A stretch of 64,000 nt of DNA from Istiophorus platypterus (Eukaryota > Chordata > Actinopteri > Istiophoriformes > Istiophoridae): positions 16,991,001-17,055,000 of the forward strand of contig CM029114.1 in NCBI GenBank assembly GCA_016859345.1. Reading direction: 5' to 3'. This document shows, piece after piece, positions 46,602 through 60,405 of the stretch. Both the position numbers and the translations under genes were made by a program. The notes below the pieces were generated by a model that was given only the letters and a program-made list of their open reading frames with translations, searched no databases and was not told where the DNA came from. Numbering within the stretch: position 1 is the first letter of the stretch; every line of letters begins with the position of its first letter.

Positions 46602-49600
46602 GTAAGTTCCCTCAGAGGCAGAGATATTCGATGTTTTACCAACTGGAGACATTTCTGCATCGTTACGTTATGGTGTAGTTTCCACTTACCCGCGGAAAAG
46701 TTAGTGTAGCTGAGCAAGTTGTAGCTAGCTAATAGTACAGATGCTGAAATCTGTGGAAGCCTCATGAATGTATGTATGTATGCAGATGTAAAAGCAGATG
46801 TGAAGTTAGTTCAGTTTAACATAAACCTATCCGTCAGTATTTTATCTGAAGTTGTCATAAGCCTGTTGCTCTTCCATTCTAGTGTCATCTGTTTACATAT
46901 GATGAATGTTTTTTCTTCGTTTCACCGTCTTGATGATGTTTATGTCTTGAACTACTGTCTGATTCTGTCGGTAATACACAGTTTTCGTGCAACTTATTGC
47001 AGCTTGCAGGTAGATAAATGGTATATTTCACAACTGAAATATCTAACCAGAGATTACATGTCAGGGGGCTGTACATGCCCCCCCCCACACCTCGATTTTT
47101 GAATGGACTCTTTTACATGTTTGTCTTGCTATAAAAAACACTCCATGCCCTATGACTCGGGAAGACACAAGGTTCGGCAGTTTATTTTTTCCCTCCTGAG
47201 ATAATAACAAGAGTTTGATAACAGTGCCTGATCTGATTGAAGCCTTGGCTCTCTGTTGTGTCTGCTGGAAGTCTAAAAGCACAGCTGTATTTCCTCTGGC
47301 TTCCTTGTTTTAGATCCTAGCTTCCTGGTACCACTTTGGGGTTAAGGGGATGCAGGGTAGCTCCAGTCAGTGTATGTCAATGTTGGACCCTGTGAAGGTG
47401 ATCATATAGTTCATAAAACAAACCAATATTCATCTGTGAACAACAACCAATAGTATGGAAATAATTTATTTGGCAATAAAGCCCACATTAAATCACTCTA
47501 GATCATCTAAATATCTAAGACCGACCAAGTTAAGATGTTAACGCCCTCCACAGCTGCACACAAAACCCAGTAAAAAAGTCTTATCTTGATCAAAATTAGA
47601 TTGTTGATATCAACTAATGGGTGAGGCTCTTTAGTCAGACATGAAAAACACTGACATAGTGGTTTAAGATATTTACACATGACCAGTGTTCTAGAGGAAA
47701 TAACTTAAAAACTATGTGAGAGTTAAATAAGTCTGTAAAACGATACCATGATAATCAGTGATCTTAATTCAACCCCACAGGATGAGGAAAATAACACTCC
47801 ATGTGGTGTCAAATCTGATCTCAGTGATGGTGACCTTAGTATTAGACAACATGATCACCATTCCAAGGTTTAGCATCATTTAGATACATCCTGGGTTGAA
47901 GGAAACAAGGAGAAAATTAGGCAAAAAAATATGTTTTTGAGTAATTGTTCAGGTGAGGTGCTGACTGAAAAAGGTGCATCATAAGATGCAGGGTTAATAC
48001 TTCTGCTAGAGAGAGCTTTTTACACAGGTAGGAGAGCATTTTTAGGTACGAACAGAAGAAAGAAAAAAAATAAAAAATAATGTATCACAATTACATTGCC
48101 ACAGACATAACTGTTAAGTCCACACTTGAGTCAAATATAGAAACACACAACATGACATTTTGTTGATTGAGAAGTAATGTTCAAAATTTTCTCTCCTTTT
48201 GTCAAGACAGGATGAAGTGAACCACCAAGAACTGATACTAGCCAAGATTTATGGAAACCAACCTATTAGCAACCAGGCAGTATGTAGAGAAAAGTTGGTT
48301 ATATAAGCCGTAGGGCTTTTCAATTTGTAAAAGGTTCTTTTGTAATTGTAATCATGGTGTAGGATTGAAGACCAACCAGTTTTAATAGTTGATAATAGCT
48401 ACCCTTTAATTGTCAGCTCACTCAGTGTAATGTGTTTAAATGCTTGCCAAAAACACCCTGATCACCTTTCCAAGTTTGTCAAGAAATATGCAAAATGAAC
48501 CCTGGTTTATCATATTGATGTAAATTTTTAAAGCTGCCATTTTTTTTTTTTACTATTTTAGCCTTTGGGCCAAACTCTTGTTTTTTTTAATTGTCTATAG
48601 GACAAGGTAAGAGTTCATCCTTCATGTTTTGTCAAAATTAGATCCATAAACTGATGGACGGATGGACTAGGTGTGACTTATTGTGCCATTCCATCCCATG
48701 AGAGTCAACATCGTGTGTCATCACTGTGACCTTTCTATACAATGACCTCTCAGTCGTCTATGAAACATCGTACAATTAAAAGCAACATTTTTTCCACTAA
48801 GGCATCCAAATAATAAAATATTGTTGGTTCTATGGTCAATCGGTAGATCAGAAAGTGATGCTCTGAAAGGCAGCCCACATGAGGCCACCGATTTCATTCG
48901 GTCAGAGACTCAGTGCATGAAAATTGTGTGCTACTAGGAAGTGGTTGGGCTCTAGTTGGGATGCTGTTGGAGAAGCAGTTCAGCGGTGATGAGCAGAGGC
49001 ATTCTGCCTGATGTGTTAGCTAGCTACTGGTTACTACTAGAAAACTGGTTTTCTTTAAATACTTGAACAAAAACAGCCTGCTGTTGATTATGCTGCAAAT
49101 ATAGAGAACTGAGAGTAAGACTTGTTGAGTTGTTTCTCCCACTCTAGGGAATATATATCAGTGAACCTGTTTGTAGTCCTTTTTTGCTCTTGGGGTTAAG
49201 GGGGACTGTAGTTTTGAGCAGTTTAGATCAAACAGATTTCTCCATGTCTTTGGGCTTTGGTGACGACACAAGACTTGTTTGCTTCAGCTGAGTCACTGAC
49301 CGTTTTAGCTCAGTCAGATGACCTTATTAATTCACGCTGTCACTTAGTCACTTGACATTAAGCCTCGTTAATAAACCGACCAGCAGAAACCTTCATACCC
49401 ATGTTTGCACTCATGCACAAACCACATACAGTGTTTTCATTTCACTCTATATTGGTCAATATTTTTGATGACAACATATTGAGCTCATTTGTTACTTAAC
49501 AGAAAAACTAATCCTCAGTTATTATAATAACTGGTTAATCATTCAAGCCATTGTTTAGGCAACGTTGGCAAATGTTCACTAGTTCCACTGGTAAGTTGCT

Positions 49601-51488
49601 GGTTTTTTTTTTTTTTGGTTTTTTTTGTCTTATATAACAGTCAATTTATTATCTTTAGGATTTTCACTCGCAGAAAAATGAACCACCCCATTTAAGGAGT
49701 CATTCTGGGCTTTAGGAAATTAATGAGAAATTTTCACAATTTTATAGATCAGTTACTGTAGAATTTTTAAAACAATCATTAGTTGCATTTGGAAAGATTT
49801 TTTTCCAAACCTCTAGACTACATTTGCTCATTTAGGCAGATGTTTTGCCCTGGAGTACATGGCCGTGGTCAGCCTGTTGTAACTTCCCGGAAAACCTGAC
49901 CCAATATACTGAATGAAAAACCTTGCCGTAATTTTGCACAAAACACCCTTTATTCCACATATTGCAGCTCCAAAAATACATATAGCCACAGCCACAGACC
50001 CTCTTCAGTGTGAGACACCACCCGTTTGTTCGTCTTGTGAGAAATGTAAAAATACAAATGGCAATACTTCTCAGCATAGTCGTGTGCCTGTGGGGTCCTT
50101 AGAAAGCAGTCTCCATCGTGGCTGAGGCTATTTCATGCCAACTCTGTGTGTGTGTGTGTGTGGTGTGTGTGTGTGTGTGTGGGAGGGGGGACTCTACTTG
50201 TGCTGTGATCATGTCCGTGTGATGCATTTGGTACATTCTGTGGTTGTAGCAGTTGGATCACTTTACACCCAGTGACCTCCTGTTAAAGTTTATCGCTATT
50301 TCACTGTGTTGCCTCATCGTGCCCACAGTGGCTAAATAAGGTCTTCTGCATGGTGAGACTGACGAGCCACAGGAACCCTCACATTACCCCACAAACTTTT
50401 TGCTTTTCCCTCCGCATGTCTGGAAACAATATTTGTTTTTCTATACACGTCATTTTCAAAATATCCAGAGTATTTGGTTAGTGACTGTCTCAAATGTAGT
50501 AGACATAGTAAGTCCTAGAGTGTGTTCTCGCTGAAATAGAGGGTGAGTTACAGACTCTACAGAACTGTCAGTGTGTGGCTTAAATAAATAAAATTTGATA
50601 TGCATTGCACTTGTTTGAACAGGCACACAAACAACAGGGATATCTCAAAAGCGGAGACTTGAACCCATTTAGCAACCATATTGTTGCAATTTCTTGAAAA
50701 GCATTAGGGGGGGTTCTATAGATTCATAGCTACACAAGTAAACAAGATATTTAAAACACACAGAAATGCACAGCTTCTCCCCTGTGTTTTCCACACAGAC
50801 TGGCAAGGAGTTGTTAGCCAAAGTCACAACAGCACTACCGCAGCAGACTAGTAAATAACGGACACCCTACATTCTGTCTACCCAAAATGGCTTGATATTC
50901 ATTAATTAGTTTGAGAACATACACTATTCATACTCAGTGTTTCCACACAACTCTCTGGTTATCCACAGACCTTATGCCTTAGGCCAAGGCAGTATCTATG
51001 GTAACAATGCTGTCTTTGTTCAGAGCTGTTTTTATCCCCGATAAGAGGGGATTTAGAGGTATTTCATGCATAAAAAATGAATCTAATCACTTTTGCAAAG
51101 CATAGATTGAAATCTCTGCAGTAAGGGGTAAGTGCAAAGCTATTGTAAACTGATTAAAAAAACTTTTAGGCTACAGAAAAAGTACTGGTGTTTTATCTAT
51201 TTTAAGGTTCATTTGTGTGTCAGTAGGAGTTGCATGTGCGCTAAATGATACATATCCTGTGTAATGTTCATATGAGTTGATGAGGGACCACAGAATAATA
51301 TTTATAGTATGTGTGTACATATGCCTGCTTGCATTTTAATTTGTGATCTAACATAGTATTTTTTACAAAACTCCCTGACTGTCACATTGTTGCGTAATTC
51401 AACCTAAATTCCACATCCTCAGCTGACCCCTAATGGAGTAGTTGACCTAGTTGCCATTATCATAGACCCCAGAAGGGACTATACCATA

Positions 51489-51490
<2 letters not shown>

Positions 51491-51565
<75 letters not shown>
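51491..51565. repeat. (CA)n microsatellite
   Basis: An almost perfect CA tract of about 75 bases in pik3r6 intron 1. Confidence 0.96.
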
Positions 51566-51570
<5 letters not shown>

Positions 51571-54178
51571 CTTCTTGGGAAACCCCTTTATATCTCTGTC
51601 TCTTCCTATCTTTTTTCCTCTTTCCTGATGGATTTAGCACACTACACCCAGTGTTGTATATCTTCACCTTGTCTATTCAAACTTGTGATCGGATGTTGTA
51701 TTTACAGAAAAAACGAAAAAAACAAAAAACAAAAAACATTTAAAGTTTTTTTTTTCTTTTCTTTTTTTATTCACCTGTTTGTTGAAAATTTTGGCACTAT
51801 CATAGACAATGTTTGTAGGCCCTGAGGGGGAAAAAATCCCTAGTCAGTCAGGCCAGGCAGGTTTACACACGTACACACACACACACACAGAAACTCACTC
51901 ATACATGCACACATTCACTGGTCCAAGAGGACTTCCTCACATTGTCCACTTTGTTGATGCAGGAAATCACTTTGATTGATGTCCCTCGTTGCTCACACTG
52001 AATTAAATGTTGTCTGCTATAGGGGTTTCTTTGCAACTTTTACATGTGTGTTTTTGTACATGTGTGTTCCTTACAGCATTGAGTTGCCTTACCATGATTA
52101 TATTTTTTCAGATTATAATCATAGATAACAAACAGCCTGTTTTGGCTATACAGTGGGTAGCTCAAATGTAGCTCTGAGCTCTACCTGAGATTCTCCATGG
52201 AGACAGGAAGGTAGCAGCCATTGAGCTTCTTCTTTTCCTCCACATTTCCAGTTTCTTATTTGTATTCTTCTCAAGAAAGACAAAAAACACTTGAGAAATT
52301 ATGATGCTTCTTTTACCATCAATCATTTATATACAGTGTAAACACAGTTCACTTCCAAATATGAACCTAAAATTTCCTGTTAGGATAGTCAAGTGACATC
52401 ACTCTGTACATGTTTTTCAGGTATTGCTTGCTAGCTACACAGGACAAACTTTGCAGGTGCTTTCCTCCCTCTTGCACTTTGTCCAGGTCTATATGTGAGA
52501 CATGATAAATCCCATCTATGTCAGAGACCCTGTGCTGTCATAGTTTGGGGATTTCCATTCAAGAAAGCAAACATACATAAGAAGCCACCCACTCTTAGGC
52601 ACCTAAGCACTACCTCTTTTTTGCTCTATGACATACTTCCACACATCACTGTCAGGTCCTTCCTGTTTTCTGAGATGTCTGCAGCAGCCTGAACGGAAAT
52701 TAGTGCTCCTGTTTTTTGTTTGGCTGCATTGTTTGAGACTTCATCTGACAACTGCGAAGCATGGTGATGGCTGCCCACATGTGGAAGGTGTAAATAGATG
52801 TGTTTTGTAGCAGTAACTTAGATCAGGAACTGATTCACATCAACCTTAAATAGTCAACAGTCATAGAGGAAGTTTGTTTCACTGGCATATGGCCTTGGCA
52901 CCTGTAATAGCATTTCACATGTGCCCTACCCATTTTTTAATGTCCTGACTGTTATAGTTACAGTGCAGGATTATAGGTGCATATAGTCTTGTTATATTAC
53001 CTTTCTTTGTTTCTGTGTGCAGCTGTAACATTAAGACCTTCATGGTAGTCATGTAAATTATGCTGCTATCACCCAGGTCAGTGTCCAGTGTGTGTGTGTA
53101 AGTTTTTAACCTAGTCTTATTTGATGACTTGATTTAGAGGTTAAAATTCAAATTAACTTCCACTTCCTTGTGGTTTTTGTAAGAACAAGATTATATTTAG
53201 AAATTAGATTAATTCTTTGTGTAAGAAACTCATGTGGAAAAAAGCTTAATACATCATTATTTGTGAGGACAAAGATTTTTCAGTTTTCAGTCCTACAGAA
53301 TTTTTTTTTAAATTCAGGTGAGATCAAATCTACATACATATCAAAAATTCTAGGTCTAATTACAGAGAAAGAAGCATGAATTATGCTTGAGACATCTAAT
53401 GTTTAGTTCAAGTTCAGTCATAAAAAGTTTGTGTGATTTTAATATTTCATTTAATATAAGCCTGACTTACAAACAGGAAATAGCATGGTTTGTGTGGACT
53501 GTTGTTTTTCCAGGCAAGATATTTGGAATGATGTAGTCACTCTTATTTGAATGCTTTTTTTTAAAACCCCTGTTGCCTGTCTCTCAGTCTTTCAGCATCT
53601 CTCTCTCTGTCTAAATATAGAGTGTCATCTGCCCACTCATTCAGACAGAGAGGAAGTGGTGTGCACGTATCGGCTCCTACTCTGCATTAATTGTTTATGT
53701 TAGAAAGTTGAAAACAGAGTGCAAGTTAATGCATCTATGAGGGCGAGACTCCATGCATTCACATGAATGTGTTTTCGAATTTATGCGTATGTGCATGCTT
53801 GGCCAGTTCTCTATATCAATACAGCCTGTTATGTTTCCTGTCGGTGTTTTCTTGTATCAAAGAGAAACACAACGACAGGAAAAAGAAAAAAATCTTTTTA
53901 GACATCTTGCACATTACAGATCCCAGATGGAGGACTGAAAGTGTAATCAGAGAGACGGAGAGAGCCTCTATGTTTGTGAAAGACAGACAGATAGAGAGTG
54001 AATATGTCAAAGTCAACCGGAAACTTGTGGTCAAAAAGGCCGTGTTCAGCTGCTGAGGCAGCGCTGTTAACTCAATGTTTTAGAAAGTGCTGCTTTTCTT
54101 AGAGGGATCAAGGCTAAATACATCACGCTAAGTCCTTTCATTGTACACATACAGCCCGTGGTATGACTGCCAATGCCA

Positions 54179-54182
<4 letters not shown>

Positions 54183-54242
<60 letters not shown>
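54183..54242. repeat. (TG)n microsatellite
   Basis: A perfect TG tract of about 60 bases in pik3r6 intron 1, followed by tgcatg variants. Confidence 0.96.
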
Positions 54243-54243
<1 letters not shown>

Positions 54244-54654
54244 ATGCTTGCGTGCATGTGCATGTGCATGTGTTTGTGAGAGAGAGAAAGAGAAGTAGGA
54301 AGAATGGGAGAAATCTACCTGAAAAGAGAGCAAAACGATGTGATTAAAAGTTATGAAAAGTGAGGAAACTTTTCATGAGACAAATCCAAATAAATTCAGC
54401 CTTGAACCAAATAAACACAATTCAAACAGATTATGACTCTTTGACACACTTCAACACCTGCACGTACAAACGGTCTTGCTTTCTCTTACACTCTCTTCTT
54501 TCCACCTCCCCCTTCAGTGCTGGTGACACACATGGTGCTTATCCCCGCCACTGCTAAACTTGTACATGCTTACAAAAGGAAATGAACTCAGCAGTGAATC
54601 GCTGTCCTCACTTGCTTGTGGCTTGCTCTTTTGCTCTGGCTCTCTTTCTCTCAG

Positions 54655-54746
54655 TCTGTCACACACGTTAGTTTCAGTACAGAGAACATATTGTGTGGAT
54701 GTAAAAGACCTCCAGGACTGTTTGGTCTTTGCCTGTACGCAGCAGG
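54655..54746 (+). other. pik3r6: Possible alternative noncoding exon of pik3r6
   Basis: A pyrimidine-rich acceptor (ctctctttctctcag) at 54654 and a strong donor (cagcagg|gtaagt) at 54746 bracket 92 bases about 0.9 kb before the first coding exon. No similarity supports it. It is suggested only by the splice-site pair. Confidence 0.3.
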
Positions 54747-55664
54747 GTAAGTTTATGGGATATTATCTCTACTTTACACCTGTTACACTTTGGTAAATGT
54801 TAGCTATGGGGAATGATGACGATGGTTTTGGTAGTTTTATTGTGCTATGAGGTGTTACATGTATATGTTCTGATGTATTTGATTAAATTTAATTGGTGGC
54901 TAAGAAGTTAAATAATTAATTCTATAAGTGAAAACATTTGTTTTTTAGTCAGTTTTTGCAGTGTTAGTGTTTGTTTTGGTTTTGATGGTCTCACATGACA
55001 TTTAGTTTTGATCAAATAATTTCAGCACAATGCATTTGAATTCTAAATCAAGGTGATTTCACCAAATTTCGGTATGAATTTGTGTTGTGGAGGCATAAGA
55101 GGTGACTCAGACCTGTGTGGGACCTGGGATAAAGTGTACGGCTATAGAGTAGATGAAAGTTAAAGTTATTCATAGGAACGGTTTTAACACTACTGAGGGT
55201 AGTGTGGGACCACTGCATTTTCTTTCAATCATCAGTATGTGTCTGTTGGTGTATGTAAATGTCTGTAGGTAGTTGTGGGGGTAGATTTTAACCATTAAAC
55301 TTGTAGTTTTATCCCTTAGCAGTAATTATAAAGGCAGCAATGTCGACTAGACCCGTCAAATACAAAAGAGAAACTATTAGACACACATGCAAGTAAAGAT
55401 GCTATTATTGTCAGCCGGCCTGTATATAGAGAGGCAAGTTTTAAACAGCCGTATTTAACTTGTCTGTGTAATTTTACACTCTACTGTCAGCAAACAGTCA
55501 GGAAAAAAGGCCATTTGCACTTTTACTTTCAGCTGCCATAAGTCAGCAGAGTGAGACTGTAAACCCATTTAAGGTTTGGTATCAGACATGAGAAAACATG
55601 ATTGAACTTCCACTCTGTGCCTTCATTGTGATTACAGTTGATCAATCCACGATGCATGTGAGAC

Positions 55665-55722
55665 ATGACCGACAAAGCCCCCTGGGATAACTTGAGCAGA
55701 ATGTACAGCATGGAGCCAACAG
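55665..55722 (+). CDS. pik3r6: pik3r6 coding exon 2 (residues 1-19)
   Basis: The acceptor gattacag lies at 55637. It encodes MTDKAPWDNLSRMYSMEPT, then a phase 1 donor acag|gtatgt. The N-terminus is poorly conserved in the family. Two upstream ATGs in the same exon precede the start. Confidence 0.75.
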
Positions 55723-58700
55723 GTATGTACAACACACACAATTGCGTGAAAAAACACAAACTGTACTCAGTGATACAAATATGTACAGAAAAAATGAATT
55801 ATTGGACCCATGGAGTTGTGCTCACAATCAATTAATAATGTCTCTGGCTTCATTCAAACTTTAACAGCCAACTTCTTGACTTTGTTTTCAGCTAGCTCCT
55901 CCCCAAAAGTTCCAGAGCCAGAGCTATACCGCAGCATCCAAGCTGTGCTCCCCAGGGAAACAGACAACCAGCCCATGGACTGTTTCAACAAAGGTACAGT
56001 ATAATTTACTATATCACACTGAAACAAAGTAAAAGTATTAAGATATTAAGATTTTTTTCACCAGCCTTTGCTGTAATATAAGAACTCTAACAAACAACTT
56101 TGTGTGATTATATAACTGGCTCTTAACTTAGAGAGCATGAACATCAGTTCTCATAATGTTTATTTAATTGCTTATCTGAATTCAGCCTGCTAGTGCGAAT
56201 CACCCTTTGGAATGTTTATCTGTTTCAGGAGTATGAGGGCTAGTCAGCTGTTAGTCATCAAACATATTTTGGATTAGCAATGTAATGTGGAAAAATATAA
56301 TACATTTAGCAAGGTTGTGTTAATGCTGTGGAAATCTTGCATCTGTTAATTGCTTGTGTGCTTATCTGTGTGTACAGGCATGCTGAGATGGACGCTTCAC
56401 AAGAAGGTTCAAAACAATCCTGCCAACAGCTTATCTCTGGTGTGGGTGCTGATAAAAGAGCTGGAAAAGGTTTTCTAAAGTAGTTCTGTTTTAGTACCAG
56501 TTTTAAAGGAAAGCTATGTTGCTTTGTTTTGATAGCAAATATTCAACCCATATAGACTTAAAAGGTGGTTCTGAAATTTTCCTTGCTTGCTCTTTCAGAT
56601 AGGAAGTTAGCCATAGTCATCTTGGAATCAGGGCATTTGAAATTTTACTGTTTTTGTGGAATATTTATGTCAGCCATTTACTTCTGCAAAACTGCAACAA
56701 TGTAGAGTCCTCACTCGTCTTCTGTCAAGCCCTGATATAGTATGTCTCTTCTCTGCAGGCTGAGAGATGGGACTCTCGCAATTGCATCATCCCTCTGCTC
56801 CACACTCTTATGTATGCCATCACTCAGGTAGAGTATTCCCGGCACATTGTTGGGCGAAAAGCTGCCCCGGACTTACTTGTTCATACTCTTTTTACACTAT
56901 TAATTGAGTGTATACATGTAGGGGTTTTTACTTAATCTGCCAGAACCATACTGAACTGCATCATAAAGCCTGTAATGTTACTGTGCCAGCTCTTTTGGGC
57001 ACACAGCAGCATATATATATATGACTAAATTCAGTTGAAAGAGGCTATACCTCTGTCAATCAGGCTATAGCCTTATAAGATAAATCTCTAAAATACATCG
57101 GACTTTCATGTTTGTTTTTGACTGAAAATTCTCAGACAATGTCGTATTGGTATGCCAGAAAAATACATGTGCATTTCTTTAAAGGAATATAATGTAGAGA
57201 GTTTCAGCATTGTCCCTGCAAATGGAACCATGCTGGAGGAATTTGTTTTTATTCCAAGTACAAATATCAACAAAGAAGTGGACATCTGAAATGATGGCAT
57301 TTAGGCCTGAGCATAGTTTTTTCCTCATGACAGTTTTATGAGTAACATTCGCTGGAACTGTAAAACAAAAATAACTGATTATAATAAAATACCAGTATTA
57401 CTTGTGACCTGTGTGTGTTTATATTCCAGACAGCCTACATTCCAGATGAGTTGTACAAGAGGGTTTATGACTTTTGTAAGAGACTCATGACCTACCCTCA
57501 TCCCTATTGCATCATAGGACTCAGCTACACAAGACAAATACAAACTGAACGCTTCATTCCAGGTATTATTCATCTACATACCTGAACTGCTCAATCAGTG
57601 TAATCTCTAAGCAATTATTTTTACATTTATCATATTTTCTTCTATTGAATTTGCATTCATAGCTTTATTTTTCATTTTACAAACTGACTAGCATTGATAC
57701 CAATCCAGCTCTGCTGCCGTTGTTTCTCCAACAACAAATCAAACTGTAGCCTAGTGTTGTTTTAATCACAAGCTGAACACACAAGTTGGATGGGGCTCAA
57801 AAAGTAGGTGATCAATGATGACAGTGATATTTATAGGTATTTTGTCCTGATGTTGTGATTGTATGCTGTCATTTTCCTCACAAAAACTTTTTCCTCTGTC
57901 AGGTCAGCCTATACATGAATCATCTATGAGTCATTGTGTTGGCAGCAGACTTAATTCTTTTGTGTCTTAATCCGGTTCTAAGAAAGAGCAAAAAAAACGC
58001 AGACTATACATGCTTTATAAGGTTAATATTTATCTTTACCTAACTCATTAAGAAAAAAAACAAAACCAACCAAACTGAAGGTGACCAGATTTCACCTTTA
58101 AATCCACCCTGGAGGGTCCTGCACCAGGAAACCACATGAAAAATTATACTGTGGTTGCTTTACCATTAAGTAAACTGTCCATTCACCACCAATTAATCTG
58201 AATCATGATTTCCAACCACACACTGTCATTAAATGCCAGTTTGATCCACAGGACTGATGTACCAGAGGATGGTTACAGCAGAGCAGAAACTAAAAAATGA
58301 GCACTATCCCTTTCAGGAGAGGTGAGTCATAAATTAATAATGTATGACATATCTTTGACTTCAATAAACACCTCAGGCCTTGTTTTATTTCCTCATTCTG
58401 ATGCATATTGTCAAATTGCCTTACATGTGAAACACCTAAGTCTGTCATGTAAATCCCTGCAGAGTTTTTGTTTTGGCTGACCCAGAGGTCTTTTCTGGTT
58501 CCCTGGGACAAGTCTTGTTGGATGATATTGAGGCATCAGCTTCACTTTCAGGTGGATTTCTAAGTCCTCTAGATCTTATGCGCAGCGTGGTCCAACACTC
58601 TATCCAGGCTGCTTTAGGATCAGAGCAATGCCATGGGCTTAAACTGGCTCAGGCCCTGAAGGTCAGTAAAAATATACAGTACTAATGGTTTTGCTTGGTT

Positions 58701-60367
58701 ATTTTCTTCTCTTTTCAGTTCTCTAGTTGTCACTGCAGTGCATGGCCTTCTGTAGCTGCTGTCGTCACTTCTATTATATTTTTTGCTCTCTGATAGGCTC
58801 ACAATGCTTTTTAAACTTAGGAATGCTAAGAATCATACTAGTAGAGGAAAAACAGCTCAAAATCTTGAAAGTAATGCCATCAGAATTGGTTCATATTTCT
58901 CGACAGAAAGTCATTGGTCTGTGAAATTTGAAATATGTACAGATATGTAGTTTCCTGACGTATATACTATAATACTTTGAACTATTAAGCTCACCTAGGA
59001 AGTAATAATATGTAAACAAATTCTAAAGGCATGCTCTATAGGTGACTAGTTCAGTTTAAAACAGGACATATCCTGATAGGAATCATAAGAACTTAAGAGG
59101 ATATTCTGTGTTCTTGTGGACTGGTTGTTAAAGATCTGTTTACTTAGTTAGCATTTTACAAAGGAATAGAAAGTATCGCTTCACATTGCTTCTCATTTAC
59201 TGATCTCTGAGTGAATACATTTTTTCAGTCACTTTCACAATATCTTTTTATCATATTAGCAAAAAATTTTCCATATTTTTTAATGTGACAGTTTGCAGAT
59301 GCTGACTGTTCCCACATAGGGTGGAAGTCATTGACTTCTGTTTACAGAGAAATGATGTGCAAAACATCCATGGTTACCTCAAGTAGAGCATGTCGGGAGA
59401 TTTTAACTGATTACAGCTACATATCAACATCATTCATGAGATTGAGAGTAGCATTTTTCAGTTTTTTGCTCCTGGATTAAAAATGCACATGTCATTTGAG
59501 ACATCCTGAACGAAGGTCTATTGCATGTTGAGCTACATGATGGATGTGTCTCCTGGCACTCATCCTAAAGTAACACCTCAGCAGGACACACACAAAAGCG
59601 TACGCACCCGCAACAGGCCCTTCACCAGTTGGCTATTAATACATAGTCTGTATTATTTATCTTCCCGTGTGCATGTATGTTCACCCCACACGTGTTTGTG
59701 TGTTTCGGGACAGGACATGGGTCAAGACGTTGAACCGTACTTTCAGGAAGTGTTGGCGACTCTAGAGCAGAGAGCAGAGGAGGGCAACAGAGGGAAGGGG
59801 GATAAGCTGAGAAGCCGTCTTCAGCAGTTGTACAGTGAGATTATCACTGACACAAAATCAGGTACAAGCTCTCTGAAACTGAAATACAGCAAAGCCACTC
59901 AAGGCAAAGTTTCTCTGGGTCATAAAACAACTCATGCTTTAGCTAAACATTGAAGAAGAAGGGAAAGTACAGGAACCACAGTCACAATTGGTGATGTAAC
60001 AGACTGGAGTCAAGTAGAAAAAGCGAAGCAGCGAGATGAGCATGTTACCAACTTACTGATACATTACGAATAATACAGGCCTCTCAGGCCCTGCATTTGT
60101 CAAGACTTCTGTATCTTCAAGATTTATTGTTTAACCACTCATTGTTGTACACATTTTCTCTACCCACAAGATCTTGACACTGAGGTCAGACATGTTACTT
60201 ACATGTTACCTTACTTCTATCTGCAAATTAACTCCATGGCCGAATCAGTCTAGCCACATGTTTGTATTTTTAAAAAATTACATTCACAGAGAGGAAGTTG
60301 TGGGGGTGAGAGGGGTTTTTGTTTTGAGTGTCATTGTGACAGTTTTGGTCTCTTCCTCTCTCTCTTC

Positions 60368-60405
<38 letters not shown>

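Larger units (their letters stand above)
46602..55637 (+). other. pik3r6: pik3r6 intron 1
   Basis: About 9 kb without a recognised coding exon. It contains TG tracts at 50143-50181 and 54183-54242, a CA tract at 51491-51565, and a possible alternative noncoding exon at 54655-54746. The rest is AT-rich with no identified element. Confidence 0.65.

Noticed and set aside
46337..46765. 142-codon minus-strand frame over the pik3r6 leader
   Set aside because: It is an antisense reading of the ggacgga minisatellite, giving a Leu-Arg-Pro-Ser repeat without similarity.
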